Assembly (NCBI GenBank): GCA_949752745.1
Contig: OX457029.1
Coordinates: forward strand, 16,183,956-16,247,955
Direction of reading: 5' to 3'
Length of the DNA stretch: 64,000 nt
Source of the DNA: Protula sp. h YS-2021
Taxonomy: Eukaryota > Annelida > Polychaeta > Sabellida > Serpulidae
Shown here piece by piece: positions 1-11,466 of the stretch. The position numbers were made by a program, and so were the translations under genes. Each line of letters opens with the position of its first letter. Positions within the stretch are counted from its first letter, which is position 1. A model generated the notes under the pieces. It ran no database searches, was not told where the DNA came from, and saw only the letters and a list, made by a program, of their open reading frames with translations.

Positions 1-868
1 AATTCGCAATAAATTTCAAAAAATAAACGCATTTTGTTGCAGAAAAATGAAACAAAACGCGTCCTGCGTGTCGCAAAATGCATTTGGCAGGCCGCAATAA
101 ATCGCAACAAATTTTACATACACTGTAACTTGCCTGAGTGTTATGCAACACATTGTCTTTTGATGTTTTGCATTGTGTACTGTCGTTATCGCATCAACTA
201 ATCCCCAGTAATGCGCGTTTTGTTTGCACACAAGAAGTATTGTGTGGAATGGTATGATGCTAGCAGTGTTTAAATATTTCATGTTGTTTTAGTGTGCACG
301 GCCATTTATTTTCCAGACTGGGGATTACACCTTTTATTTTCTGAAAGGGTGTAAAATGTTAATTTAAAAATGCTGTGTTAACTCACATGTGGATATGTGT
401 TCAGTTCTTTTATTATGAAATTATTCTGTTATAGCTGTATCGCTTTTTATGTAAAAAATTTGATTACTAAAACTAACACTGGTATTCCTTGGACAGTAAT
501 CTCCCAAGCACATAACACTGGCATTCCTTTTTTAAATTTTATTTCTGGTCGCCCGAGAACATGTACTTATACAATAATTTTAAACACAAATACAGCCTAT
601 TACTCGTCCACACATACAGCTGAAACATTGACTTGTTTACACAGAATACATGCAACTGGAGTGAATGCGCAGGGGGGTTTAAATCGCTTCCGTGAATGTT
701 TACTCAAGGTGTAATCTTATCCTCATTATGAAATAAGTTGCAACATATTGCATGCTCAGGACGCGTCCTCTGAAATATTGGCTCGCAGCTAGATGCAATA
801 AAATGCAATAAGTCGCAATAAAAATTGCAACTTTTTGCGTTTTATTCCAACATATTTTTGCGTTTGTC
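1..868. mobile_element. Probable insertion rich in GCAATAAA and TTTGCG motifs, left end off-window
   Basis: Both ends of this stretch (about 1-130 and 760-868) are full of GCAATAAA, TCGCAA and TTTGCG words in both orientations and share an ACGCGTCCT word. The middle is plain AT-rich sequence with no recognisable gene. The right edge abuts retroelement coding sequence that stops abruptly at about 869, which suggests a non-autonomous DNA element inserted in the retroelement. The left terminus is not visible, so neither ends nor a target duplication can be fixed. It could instead be ordinary low-complexity sequence. Confidence 0.35.
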
Positions 869-2060
869 GCAAGCGTATCTGTAGTGCATCAATTGCTTCT
901 TGGTGTAAGGAAACGTTTTGACCCCCAAAATAAATCGACCCCCCGGTCGATTTGTTTTAAAACAAACAGACCCCCCGGTCGATTTGTTTTAAAACAAACA
1001 GACCCCCCCTGAAATGTTTTAACCCTCTTATTTTTTTGTTGATTTATTTATTTTTTTCCACATATGACCACCTTATTAGTTTCTTTAATTGAAATAAAAA
1101 CTATATCCATGAATAATAATTTCTTTAGCAACTAACATCTACATTTTCAAACACGAAAACACTCCCAACACCACTAACATATAGCCTCCAAAAAATTTGT
1201 CCAAGCTCAATAATGGAATTTCAATGGCTCAAAATAATGAGTTTTTACATCAAGAGGTAGAAAATACTTAAAATAGTATTTAAAAACCATATGCACCCTT
1301 TTTACTTCCATTTTATATTTAAACATGAATTTTTGGAGGGGGTCATTTTATTATAGGGGAGGTCTGTTTGTTATGGCTGGCTTTCCTAAAACAAATCGAC
1401 CGGGGGGTCTGTTTGTTTTAAAACAAATCGACCTGGGGGTCGATTTGTTTGGGGGTCAAAACGTTTCATTACACTTGGCATTCGTGCCGTGTTGGCGCGG
1501 TAACAAAAAAGTCATCAAGTAGGAAAATAGCAGCACGATGCCGCGAAGGCGCAGCATGCGAATTACACTTTGCGTAATCCTATGGAACGTTCCCCACGCT
1601 TAGCGACGCACCGAACGGTAAGCGGGTGTCTACCATGTAGCTGCAATGCACGTCACCTTTAAAGCGCCATTTTAGACCCGTAGCGCGCTGCGAATCGGTA
1701 CTTACAGGGGCGTGTCTGCAAGCTGATTTCAGGTCCACCTTCGCCATATACCAGTTTTTACCAACAAGATTAACCGTTGTATCTACCGTGACAAAAGTGT
1801 GTTTGTCCGGAGTCAATAGTCGTTAACACTGAGGCCCTCTGGTTGTGAGCAGTCATACATAATCCTAACCGTTCCATCTTGCTTGGGGACACACGAAATA
1901 GGGCTCACAACGTCTGGTTTGTGATGAACTTTTACGTACCTCCCTAATTTTAATTCTTGTACGAGCTGTTCTTCGACATTATCAAGGTGTGCTATTTCTG
2001 CTTTGCGGCTGTTGGGTAGTCCATCTGGGAACAGGGGATCCCGGGAGTGATGATGTCAAA
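869..2060 (-). pseudogene. Reverse transcriptase fragment of a retroelement, frameshifted and interrupted
   Basis: Read on the minus strand from about 2040 downwards, three frames together give the conserved start of an RT palm: PKQDGTVRIMYDCSQPEG, then KVDLKSACRHAPVS, then TGLKWRFKGD, then LPFGAS, then FHRITQSV. The catalytic Y-x-D-D-F region reads YLMTF because about one base has been lost. At least three frame breaks are visible: near 1816, near 1590 and at the YxDD box. A 570-bp MITE (904-1473) then splits the gene, and the frame resumes beyond it with QEAIDALQIRLR near 869-898. The style fits invertebrate DIRS-like or Ty3-like RTs. No RNase H, integrase or tyrosine recombinase is visible. 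It is clearly dead. Confidence 0.85.
904..1473. mobile_element. 570-bp MITE with long inverted termini, 5-bp target duplication CTTGG
   Basis: The left end TGTAAGGAAACGTTTTGACC is matched by the right end read in reverse, TGTAATGAAACGTTTTGACC. The inverted similarity runs for about 110 bp and includes subterminal repeats of AAATCGACCCCCCGGTCG and AAACAAACAGACCCCCC. CTTGG flanks both sides (899-903 and 1474-1478). The interior is AT-rich and carries no transposase. Removing the element and one CTTGG rejoins the flanking minus-strand RT frame as HECQEAIDAL, which confirms the boundaries independently. The superfamily is not assigned. Confidence 0.9.
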
Positions 2061-2841
2061 GCCATTTTTTAACCGTTTATGAGAAAATTATTATCCGTAT
2101 CTGTATCGAGTTCCGTAGTCCATAGATCTAGTTTCTCCGTGAGTGGGCTAGAGACGCTGGTTTTTCAGTGGCAGTACCGGGGATGCTGCCTGTGGCATCC
2201 TGGGATGATGGACACATGTGCAAATCTGCATTCTGGGCGACTACAACCGGAGTTTGGTAGCTCCTGCAGATTTCTTTTCGACTGTGTGGGTCTGTTGGCG
2301 TGGGAACCCGTGGTCTTTGGGTATGTTCCCGGGGAGTTTTCGAGCGGATCTTGCTTTGAAACGTTGTCGAGTGACGTATGTCATGCCCAGACGGAAGGAA
2401 TCCTCTCCCCATTTGATATGCCAGCAGCTCAGCCTGTTTTATCCGATATTCTTGATCAAACAGCATCACCCTCTCGCGTTCAGATTTTTGCAGATATTCG
2501 CCGATTTTAATCTGATTTTTAAGGTAGTTTGCTACAAGGGTTTCGCTTGAAGCGAGCGGACCCAAACGGACAAGTGCAAGCAAAATACGCGACGATCCAA
2601 CTAGGTATTGGGCGAGGGATGTTTCGGCTGCTTTAGGCTTTAGTCCAAGGGTGGTAGTGCTGAAGCGAATGTTACCTATTTCGACAGCATCTTCTTCAGG
2701 AATGGGGTGGGGAGGGGGCGGGGGGGGGGAGGGGTGACAGCGAAGCCGCACAAATCCTGCACAATATCCTGCATAATATTTTATTACCTTAACGTCGTCA
2801 CTCGAGCCAGGGGTCACGGATGTTGCCTTCGGGTTTCCCAA
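2061..2841 (-). pseudogene. Gag-like region of the same retroelement, with CCCH-type finger
   Basis: The minus-strand frame contains a helical stretch (SLAQYLVGSSRILLALVRLG, then NQIKIGEYLQKSER, then MLFDQEYRIKQAELLAYQMG) of the kind seen in gag proteins of invertebrate DIRS-like retroelements. Near 2270 comes KEICRSYQ. One frame change later comes GCSRPECRFAHV, so C...C...C...H spacing of a small zinc finger is preserved across a frameshift. A run of C/G at about 2706-2730 also interrupts it. Below this the sequence PLTEKLDLWTTELDT leads into the RT region. The family call rests on motif memory and not on a search. Confidence 0.6.
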
Positions 2842-2868
2842 GGTGTTTTTCCGCCTCCGGAACCGATC

Positions 2869-3183
2869 TTAGTTAGCTGATGTCGCTTGCCTCAAGGGCG
2901 TCGTTATCCAAGGGGCCAAAATCGCTGACACTAGTGTTTCCTGCAGAACATTCTTTTCACTTTTGTCTAATGAGTTCTTTCCATTAGTTTTTTGCAGTTC
3001 TTCTAGAACCTTTGTAAGGGAAATAGTTTGCCCTCCAGATAGCTTCATTTTTAAAATATAGCTGCTGTCTATGTCAGCTAAGCGTTCCAGGTCATCAAGC
3101 TCATCTTTAGTGAGTTCATCAAGCGTACCTTTCCTGAATTTTCTATCCAGTAAATATTTCGGAAATTCCACTTTATTCGCCAT
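2869..3183 (-). pseudogene. Upstream 104-codon open frame, probable N-terminal part of the retroelement ORF
   Basis: An open frame begins MANKVEFPKYLLDRKFRKGT and continues with acidic, leucine-rich sequence (TKDELDDLERLADI). It lies immediately upstream of, and in the same orientation as, the gag-like region, so it most likely belongs to the same element. I do not recognise a domain. It is not convincing as a host gene because its neighbour is a broken transposon in the same direction. Confidence 0.4.
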
Positions 3184-3477
3184 TTCGATTTAAGATTCAT
3201 AAGAACTTGGGTTAAACATTGAGCATGTTTACCCTCACATGTTTCAGGAACTGTACCACAAGAAACAAAACTGCGGTTATATTTGCGAACTGTAAATTAT
3301 AGCTCATAGAATGTGGTGGTTTACTTTCCACTGATTATGGGTCCACTAATGTATTAATAGTTAGAATATAACGCACCGTATATGATTTCCACGGGGTCCC
3401 GGGGGCCAAAAAAACCAGTTCCCGATCCAGCCATAATTCTGACCTTGTGAGAAATGTTAACCTAAAGCCTAAAACAG
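3184..3477. other. Low-copy sequence, nothing recognised
   Basis: No open frame, RNA gene or internal repeat of note is visible. The 5' end of the retroelement may lie here, but no terminal repeat could be identified. Confidence 0.4.
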
Positions 3478-3697
3478 CATGCACAAGAGCTGTATGGTGC
3501 TCCCAGGGTGAACAATAAGCAGAAGAGTTATCAGGGTGAACAGCATGCAGAAGAATTGTTTGAGGCTCCTAGGGCGAACAGCATAAAGAAGAGCTGTTTT
3601 GCGCTCCCAGGGCGAATAGCATGCAGAAGAGTTGTTTGGTGCTCCCAGGGTGAACAGCATGCAGAAGAATTGTTTGGTGCTCCCAGGGTGAGCATGC
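3478..3697. repeat. 38-bp tandem repeat, about 6 copies
   Basis: The unit is built on GTGCTCCCAGGGTGAACA followed by GCATGCAGAAGAATTGTTTG. Copies differ by a few substitutions, and the second is slightly shortened. Short frames on both strands through it are consequences of the repetition. Confidence 0.95.
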
Positions 3698-4511
3698 ACG
3701 CATGACGAGTGAAGTACTATGAATGGACAACTCAAATAAGAGTTTGCCGTTTCTGCCAGTGCTGTAAGGTGTATTCACAGCTTGAAACCACGCCGTGAAT
3801 ATCTGAAACGTTCGTTAAGTAAAATGTGTTCCCAGCAGGCACACCGTCTGCAAACGACCCGATCCGGCGTCGTAAAAGAAAAAAGAAAAGTCAATATCCC
3901 TGTCCGAAATTCCGACTAAATAATCTACGTCCTGCTGACGTCAGCATGCGACCAATTCCAACGTTTGGAATCACAGTCAGTTTTCTAGTTTTTCAAACGT
4001 CTGTGTGTGAACTTGCACAAAATTGGTCAGAATAAACAATGACAAAGAATGTGCTTTAAACACTAAAGACATCGATTTTAGCTAATATTTAAACAATTGT
4101 GCATATTTGTACAAATAAAACGGTTATCAAAACCACAAGTTGTGTACTCCGCTTTTGGAGAAGCTGTCTTAAGTGGTGTCCCACAACTGAATCTGACCTC
4201 GGATTTTATCAACAGTTTGACATGTGATGAACTTTTATCCAAATTTTTGTTTTATTTTAAATAGTTAAGTAAGTTTGACCCTTTCACATATCTTTGACTA
4301 AACCGTTTTGAAACTTCACAGATGTTTCCTATGTACACAAGATTAAAAGTCTTTTTTTAATATGAAAATTGATACATCGAAAAGTTCATCTTTTTGCAAA
4401 CTAACAGTAAACAACATTCCAATCATTCTCCCTGCGAGCGACCCCGTGGTCAAACCTACACAACAGAGCACAGACGGCTCGCTAAGTGAAGCACAAAGGA
4501 AGTACCCCCAT
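3698..4511. other. Low-copy intergenic-type sequence
   Basis: AT-rich sequence without recognisable coding content. The short frames here lack any domain or composition that would support a gene. No hairpin terminator, tRNA or transposon end was recognised. Confidence 0.5.
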
Positions 4512-4990
4512 GGGGGGGGGGGGGGGGGGGACTCACTGTGAGTGGATATGGAGGTAGGTGGGGGTATTGGGGTGAGTATGGAGGTAGGTGAGGGTATGGG
4601 GGTAGGGTGGGGGTAGGTGGGGGTATTGGGGCCGGTATAGGCGTAGATGTTAGGCATGGGGGTGGGTGGGGGTATTGGGGCGGGTATGAGCGTAGATGTT
4701 GGGTATGGGGGTGGGTGGGGTTATTGGGGTGGGTATGGAGGTAGGTGAGGGTATGGGGTGGGGTGGGGATATTGGGGTGGATATGGAGGTAGGTGGGGGT
4801 ATTGGGGTGGGTATGGGGGTAGGTGGGGGTATTGGGGTGGATATGGAGGTAGGTGGCGGGTATGGGGGTAGGGTGGGGGTACTGGGGTGGATATGGAGGT
4901 AGGTGGGGGTATTGGGGTGGGTATGGAGGTGGGGTGGGGGTATTTGGGTGGGTATGGCGGTAGGTGGCGGGTATGGGGGTGGGGTGGGGG
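4512..4990 (+). repeat. G-run plus G-rich minisatellite of about 30 bp unit
   Basis: A run of 19 G (4512-4530) leads into about 15 copies of a unit made from GGTGGGGGTATTGGGG and TGGGTATGGAGGTA. Copies are interrupted by variants such as CGTAGATGTTGGGTATG. Runs of 3-5 G with 1-4 base loops make the plus strand strongly G-quadruplex prone. Proline-rich minus-strand frames come from the repeat. Confidence 0.95.
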
Positions 4991-5820
4991 TGAGGACCTT
5001 CCACTGAGATGGCTTTTTGACGACAAAGGAGAACTCGCGGCACATAGAGGTCGTGATCAGTAAAAGCGATGTAGTGACGTATTAACGACGTCGTAACGTT
5101 CGATTTCTTACCCGTACAACCAAAAACCAACCAGATTCCCAGATGCAGTCCGACATCGGTGTGTCTGCTGGAGGTGACGTTCATCACAGAGACGAACTGC
5201 CTTTTCTTGTCTCACATTTCTCGAATGATAATTACAGATCACTTGGGAAAATGCACATCCCTGACCATGAGACACTGAAAATGATTGAGCTACCTGTTTC
5301 TTTAAATTCAATTTGACTGTTTCTTTTTCTTTTCTTTTCTCAACAGAAGTGCCCAATGACAGGATTAGAACAGTTTTATTTAGTTATTTGGAAGATAAAT
5401 GACTCACGCACAATCATTCTCTCGCACTCTTGGTCTTGCTGGCGTACATTTAAGCGTTTGATTAGTGTCGAATCGTGGCACAGAGGCATTCCCTCACAGC
5501 CAAGAATGCAATAAAGACATCGCCGAGGCCACAGACGTGACACTGATCAAAGAATACCCACTTTACCATTTTTGTGCTAATGCATTCATTTCCTTAATAA
5601 CAAGAAACCAAGTTTTATTTATTCAACGCTTTTATGTGTGCGACGGAAAACTCAGATGGCGGTTGCCATAGTAGAAATGGTTTATACATCTGACGTACAT
5701 TTACGGACGCACTCGTGGAAAATCGGAAAAAAATCGCCTGAGGTCTCAGAGTGTCTGCCATAACTCGAACCATCAAGTGGTACGAATTACCCACCGGTAG
5801 CCTCCACTGTACACATATAT
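4991..5820. other. Low-copy sequence, nothing recognised
   Basis: No conserved protein motif was found in any short open frame. A CT-rich stretch lies near 5310-5340. The sequence runs directly into the next array. Confidence 0.5.
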
Positions 5821-6520
5821 GCAACACACACCCGCGCATGCTGTGCGGCATTTCAGCATTGCAGCACACACCCGTACAAGCTGTGCGGCATTTCAGCATT
5901 ACAACACCCACTGGTACATGCTGTGCGACATTTCAGCATTACAACACCCACCGGTGCATGCTGTGGGGCATTTCAGCATTACAACACCCACCCGCACATG
6001 TTGTGCGGCATTTCAGCATTACAACACCCACCGGTACATGCTGTGCGACATTTCAGCATTACAACACCCACCGGTACATGCTGTGGGGCATTTCAGCATT
6101 ACAACACCCACCCGCACATGTTGTGCGCCATTTCAGCATTACAACACCCACCAGTACATGCTGTGCGGCATTTCAGCATTACAACACCCACCGGTACATG
6201 CTGTGCGACATTTCAGCATTACAACACCCACCGGTACATGCTGTGCGGCATTTCAGCATTACAACACCCACCCGCACATGTTGTGCGCCATTTCAGCATT
6301 ACAACACCCACCAGTACATGCTGTGCGGCATTTCAGCATTACAACACCCACCGGTACATGCTATGCGGCATTTCAGCATTACAACACCCACCAGTACATG
6401 TTGTCCGGCATTTCAGCATTACAACACCCACCGGTACATGCTGTGCGGCATTTCAGCATTACAACACCCACCCGTACATGCTGTGTGGCATTTCAGCATT
6501 ACAACACCCACCCGTACAAA
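5821..6520. repeat. 40-bp tandem repeat, about 17.5 copies
   Basis: The unit contains CATTTCAGCATTACAACACC followed by CACCGGTACATGCTGTGCGG. Period is exactly 40 bp in nearly all copies, with variants limited to a few sites (CCGGTACA, CCCGCACA, CCAGTACA; GCGGC, GCGAC, GGGGC). Because 40 is not a multiple of 3 and the unit has no stops, all three plus frames stay open (221-257 codons) and would encode a 40-residue period. No start context or splice signal supports translation. Confidence 0.97.
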
Positions 6521-6675
6521 GTGAACATAAGCATCATTTTCATTCTGTAGAATTAAGGTTTCCAAACGAAGAAGTTTCTGCAGCTTAAATAAAATGTGCC
6601 TGAAACAACATACAGTTGTCATATTTTGGAGAATAACACGGGATTTTTTCCGGATCGGCTGCCGCGCTCCCCCAA

Positions 6676-7675
6676 ATGACTGGCGCAGGGTGCATTAGGC
6701 CATTCAATGACTTGCGCTGGGTGCATTGGGCCATTCAATGACTGGCGCTGAGTGCATTGGGCCATTCAATGACTGGCGCTGGGTGCATTGGGCCATTCAA
6801 TGACTGGCGATGGGTGCATTGGGCATTTCAATGACTGACGCTGGGTGCATTGGGCCATTCAATGACTGGGGCGCTGGGTGCATTAGGCCATTCAATGACT
6901 GGCGCTAGGTGAATTGGGCCATTCAATGACTGGCGCTGGGTGCATTGGGCCATTCAATGACTGGGGCGCTGGGTGCATTGGGCCATTCAATGACTGGCGC
7001 TGGGTGCATTGAGGCATTCAATGACTGGCGCTGGATGCATTGGGCCATTCAATGACTGGCGATGGGTGCATTGGGCATTTCAATGACTGGCGCTAGGTGC
7101 ATTAGGCCATTCAATGACTGGCGCTGGGTGCATTGGGCCATTCAATGACTGGCGCTGGGTGCATTGGGCCATTCAATGACTGGCGATGGGTGCATTGGGC
7201 ATTTCAATGACTGGCGCTGGGTGCATTGGGCCATTCAATGACTGGCGATGGGTACATTGGGCATTTCAATGACTGGCGCTGGGTGCATTGGGCCATTCAA
7301 TGACTGGGGCGCTGGGTGCATTAGGCCATTCAATGACTGGCGCTAGGTGCATTGGGCCATTCAATGACTGGCGCTGGGTGCATTGGGCCATTCAATGACT
7401 GGGGTGCTGGGTGCATTGGGCCATTCAATGACTGGGGTGCTGGGTGAATTGGGCCATTCAATGACTGGCACTGGGTGCATTGGGCCATTCAATGACTGGG
7501 GCGCTGGGTACATTGGGCCATTCAATGACTGGCGCTGGGTGCATTGGGCCATTCAATGACTGGCGCTGGGTGCATTGGGCCATTCAATTACTGACGCTGG
7601 GTGAATTGGGCCATTCAATGACTGGCGATGGGTGCATTGGGCCATTCAATGACTGGCGATGGGTGCATTAGACCA
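6676..7675. repeat. 31-bp tandem repeat, about 32 copies
   Basis: The unit is built from TGACTGGCGCTGGGTGCATT and GGGCCATTCAA. Several copies carry a 2-bp insertion (TGGGGCGCTG), giving 33 bp. Variant blocks such as GCGATGGGTGCATTGGGCAT recur, which suggests block duplication. Confidence 0.97.
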
Positions 7676-7856
7676 TCACTTTGTTCCTGATACACGTCCT
7701 TTTGTCCTGATACTACTCTCATGTCTGTAGGCCACAAAATTTATGTAATATTTAAAGTAAAATTCGGTGTCTATACTTTTTTTTTTTTGCGGAGGTTTTC
7801 ACAACTGTTGTTTCTAACGTAGACAGTGCTTCAACAATGCATGAAACTCGCTGCTT

Positions 7857-8165
7857 TCTTATGGACGCAGGGCTTTGTGGTGGCAGCAACGACCTGCACA
7901 CCAATAAGTGGCGGTTACCTACGCGAACAAGTCCACCCCCCCCCCCCCCCACTACCGGTTCCCGTCTCTACTTTCTTATGGACGCAGGGCTTTGTTGTGG
8001 CCGTAACGACCTGCGCACGAATAAGTGGCGGTTACCTACGCGAACAAGTCCCCCCCCCCCCCACTACCGGTTCCCGTCTCTACTTTCTTATCATGGACGC
8101 AGGGCTTTGTTGTGGCCGTAACGACCTGCGCACGAATAAGTGGCGGTTACCTACGCGAACCATAT
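7857..8165. repeat. About 117-bp direct repeat, 2.6 copies, with internal C-runs
   Basis: Copies begin at about 7861, 7979 and 8094 and carry ATGGACGCAGGGCTTTG, then AATAAGTGGCGGTTACC, then CTACGCGAACAAGTCC. The first two copies then continue with a run of 10-18 C and CACTACCGGTTCCCGTC. The third copy ends before the C-run. High similarity suggests recent duplication. Confidence 0.92.
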
Positions 8166-9248
8166 AGCACTCTCTGGGAGGTATCGGACTCCTACTGGTG
8201 CCAGGCTGTCCACAGCACGGACAGATGACGCCTCAGACTGCCCTTCTCCCAATCGACTCGCTAACGAGGCCACGACTTCCGTCGACCCCGTGCCTGTACA
8301 GTTATACATTGACACAAGTACCAATCTCGCATGTTGTTTTGAAAAATTGCATTTTTTTTACTGGATAGGCTGTTTTCAGAAGCAAAGCCATGAAATCCAG
8401 TCATAAGAACAGACAGACTGGTAATGGACAGCCAGCCATAAGCGTCGGAACTCGGACTTCCACAGCTGAAAAGGTCCTCCCCTGAAGAGTGTGGCATTTT
8501 ATTATGATATTATGATTTTCAGTAAGCTCGTAGCCGTGACCCTTTGAGTCACCTCTCTGTTCTACGGATGAACCCGCCAATCATCACAACCAGTCTTCAC
8601 ATGTGCTCAGGAATGCTTGTAAGCTAAGTCATGCGAGCAACTTTATGCCTTCCTTAAGTACAATTTGTCACAACCTAGCAGCGGCGTTAATGGTTTATCA
8701 GCAGAATTGTTTACATCGAGAACTGGGCAGCGATTTTCAGTTACTATTTCTTTGTATGAAGAATGTAGGTTTTAGCGATCAATTAATCCGCAGTAGCTAA
8801 TTGTTTAGTCATGCTTTAAGTTTCAAGGAATGTCTAACAAACAGATAACACCGAAATTTCATTTGCGTTTACATCTTTTTTTCCGTTCCGAACTTTTCTG
8901 AATCCGGTCACAGCAGTAGTAGGCCTCAGCCGATAAAAAAATGCGCGTTTTATAATGCATATATATCGCGTTACACGGGTGTAATGAATCATGCCAAATT
9001 GACGATGTCTACCTTCTCGATGGTGCGCTCAAAGCGACTACTGTAACCATAATACCAGAGGACGTGATGTTATTTAATAAGTATATGAATTCCTGGTAAC
9101 CTTCTATAATTATCCCTCTTGGCGAAATCTCAAATGTCTTTTTTCCCACTCTGAAAGAATGTGTCGTGCTCGGAATAACACCCATGGCAACGGGTGCAAT
9201 ATCACTGTTTATTAATCCTCCCTGGCGAGGGTACATAATTCTGTAATA
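8166..9248. other. Low-copy sequence, nothing recognised
   Basis: No open frame with a recognisable domain, no tRNA and no transposon terminus was found. There is an AT-rich patch around 8850-8990. Confidence 0.5.
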
Positions 9249-11325
9249 ATGGTGGGCTACGGTCGAGGGTCGGTTTGGGGCGTTGAAGGTGGGGGGAGTG
9301 TGGCTACGGTCGAGGGTCGAGTTGTGGGGATGGTGGTGTTGAGGGGCAGTGTGGCTATGGTCGGTTTGGGGGGATGGTGGTGGGGGGTGGGTGAGGAGTG
9401 TGGCTACGGTCGAGGGTCGGGTTGTGGGGATGGTGATGGGGGGGGGGGGGGACTGCGGCTACGGTCGAGGGTGAGTTTTGGGATGGTGGTGTTGAGGGGG
9501 AGTGTGGATACGGTCGGTTTGGGGGGATGGTGGTGGAGGTGGGTGAGGAGTGTGGCTACGGTCGAGGGTCGGGTTGTGGGGATGGTGATGGGGGGGGGGG
9601 GGGGGATTGTGGCTACGGTCGTGGGTGAGTTTGGGGATGGTGGTGTTGAGGGGGAGTGTGGCTACGGTCGGTTTGGCGGGATGGTGGTGGGGGTGGGGAC
9701 TGTGGCTACGGTCGAGGGTCGGGATGTGGGGATGGTGGTGTTGAGGGGAAGTGTGGCTACAGTCGGTTTGGGGGTATGGTGGTGGGGATGGGTGAGGAGT
9801 GTGGGTACGGTCCAGGGTCGGGTTGTGGGGAGTGTGATGGGGGGGGGGGGAGTGGGGCAGTGACTACGGTCGAGGGTCAGTTTGGGGGTGGTGGTGTTGA
9901 GGGGGAGTGTGGCTACGGTCGGTTTGGCGGGATGGTGGTGGGGAGGGGGGTGGGGAGTGTGGCTACGGACGAGGGTCGGTGGGTGGGGGGATAGTGGTGG
10001 GGGGGGGGGGACTGTAGCTACGGTCGGTTTGGGGGATGGTGGTGGGGTGGGGACTGTGGCTACGGTCGAGGGTCGCTTTTGGGGGATGGTGGTGTTGAGG
10101 GGGGGTGTGGCTACGGTCGGTTTGGCGGGATGGTGGTGGGGAGGGGGGTGGGGAGTGTGGCTACGGACGAGGGTCGGTGGGTGGGGGGATAGTGGTGGGG
10201 GGGGGGGACTGTAGCTACGGTCGGTTTGGGGGATGGTGGTGGGGTGGGGACTGTGGCTACGGTCGAGGGTCGCTTTTGGGGGATGGTGGTGTTGAGGGGA
10301 AGTGTGGCTACAGTCGGTTTGGGGGTATGGTGGTGGGGAGGGGGGTGGGGACTGTAGCTACGGTCGGTTTGGGGGATGGTGGTGGGGTGGGGACTGTGGC
10401 TACGGTCGAGGGTCGCTTTTGGGGGATTGTGGTGGTGGGGGGAGGGACTGTGGCTACGGTCGGTTTGGGGGGATGGTGGTGGGGATGGGGACTGTGGCTA
10501 CGGTCGAGGGTCGGGATGTGGGGATGGTGGTGTTGAGGGGAAGTGTGGCTACAGTCGGTTTGGGGGTATGGTGGTGGGGATGGGTGAGGAGTGTGGGTAC
10601 GGTCCAGGGTCGGGTTGTTGGGAGTGTGATGGGGGGGGAGTGGGGCAGTGACTACGGTCGAGGGTCGGTTTGGGGGGTTGTTGGGGCGGGGGGGAGTGTG
10701 GCTACGGTCGAGGGTCGGGTTGTGGGGATGGTGGTGTTGAGGGGAAATGTGGCTACGGTCGGTTTGGCGGGATAGTGGTGGGGTGGGTGAGGAGTGTGGC
10801 TACGGTCGAGGGTCGGTTTGGGGGGTTGGTGGTGGGGAAGGGGGAGTGTGGCTACGGTCGAGGATCGGTTTGGGGGATTGTTGGGGTGGGTGAGGAGTGT
10901 GGCTACGGCCGAGGGTCGGTTTGGGGGGTTGGTGGTGGGGAAGGGGGAGTGTGGCTACGGTCGAGGGTCGGTTTGGGGGGTTGGTGGTGGGGAAGGGGGA
11001 GTGTGCCTACGGTCGAGGATCGGTTTGGGGGGGGGGGTTGGGGTGGGGTTTGGGGGGGGGGGGAATGTGGCTACGGTCGAGGGTCGGTTTGGGGGGTTGG
11101 TGGTGGGGAAGGGGGAGTGTGGCTACGGTCGAGGATCGGTTTGGGGGGTTGTTGGGGTGGGTTGGAGTGTGGCTACGGTCGAGGATCGGTTTGGGAGGTT
11201 GGTGGTGGGAAAGGGGGGGTGTGGCTACGGTTGAGCGTCGGTTTGGGGGGTTGTTGGGGGGGGGGTGTAGCTACGGTCGAGCGTCGGTTTTTTACTGGGG
11301 GTGGGGGTTGGCGGGAGTGTGACTA
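9249..11325 (+). repeat. 2-kb G-rich minisatellite, about 52-bp unit with 198-bp higher-order repeat
   Basis: About 40 copies of a core GTGGCTACGGTCGAGGGTCG are separated by variable G-rich linkers (TTTGGGGGGTTGGTGGTGGG and relatives). In 9.89-10.29 kb the pattern repeats every 197-198 bp. A distinctive block at about 9721 recurs at about 10513, 792 bp later or four times 198. G runs of 4-12 bases occur throughout. The plus strand is almost devoid of stops, which gives several shadow open frames rich in Gly, Val and Trp. Confidence 0.97.
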
Positions 11326-11466
11326 CAACAGTGACGTTCTTAAGGGCGCACTGTATTAGTTAACCATCTATAAGGTGATAGGTTGACGAAAGTTGCGTCA
11401 CGCGATTTCAGCGCAGACAGATGCACCAAATCTTGAAAACGTGTAGTAGCTCTGTCGCAACCGACT

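Noticed and set aside
1325..1522. 65-codon plus frame in the MITE right arm
   Set aside because: It lies in the inverted terminal region and crosses the element boundary. No transposase motif.
4456..5187. 243-codon proline-rich minus frame
   Set aside because: It is the C-rich complement of the 30-bp G-rich array.
9249..11359. Glycine-rich protein frames (up to 229 codons)
   Set aside because: They are produced by the G-rich minisatellite. Frames swap wherever unit length changes.
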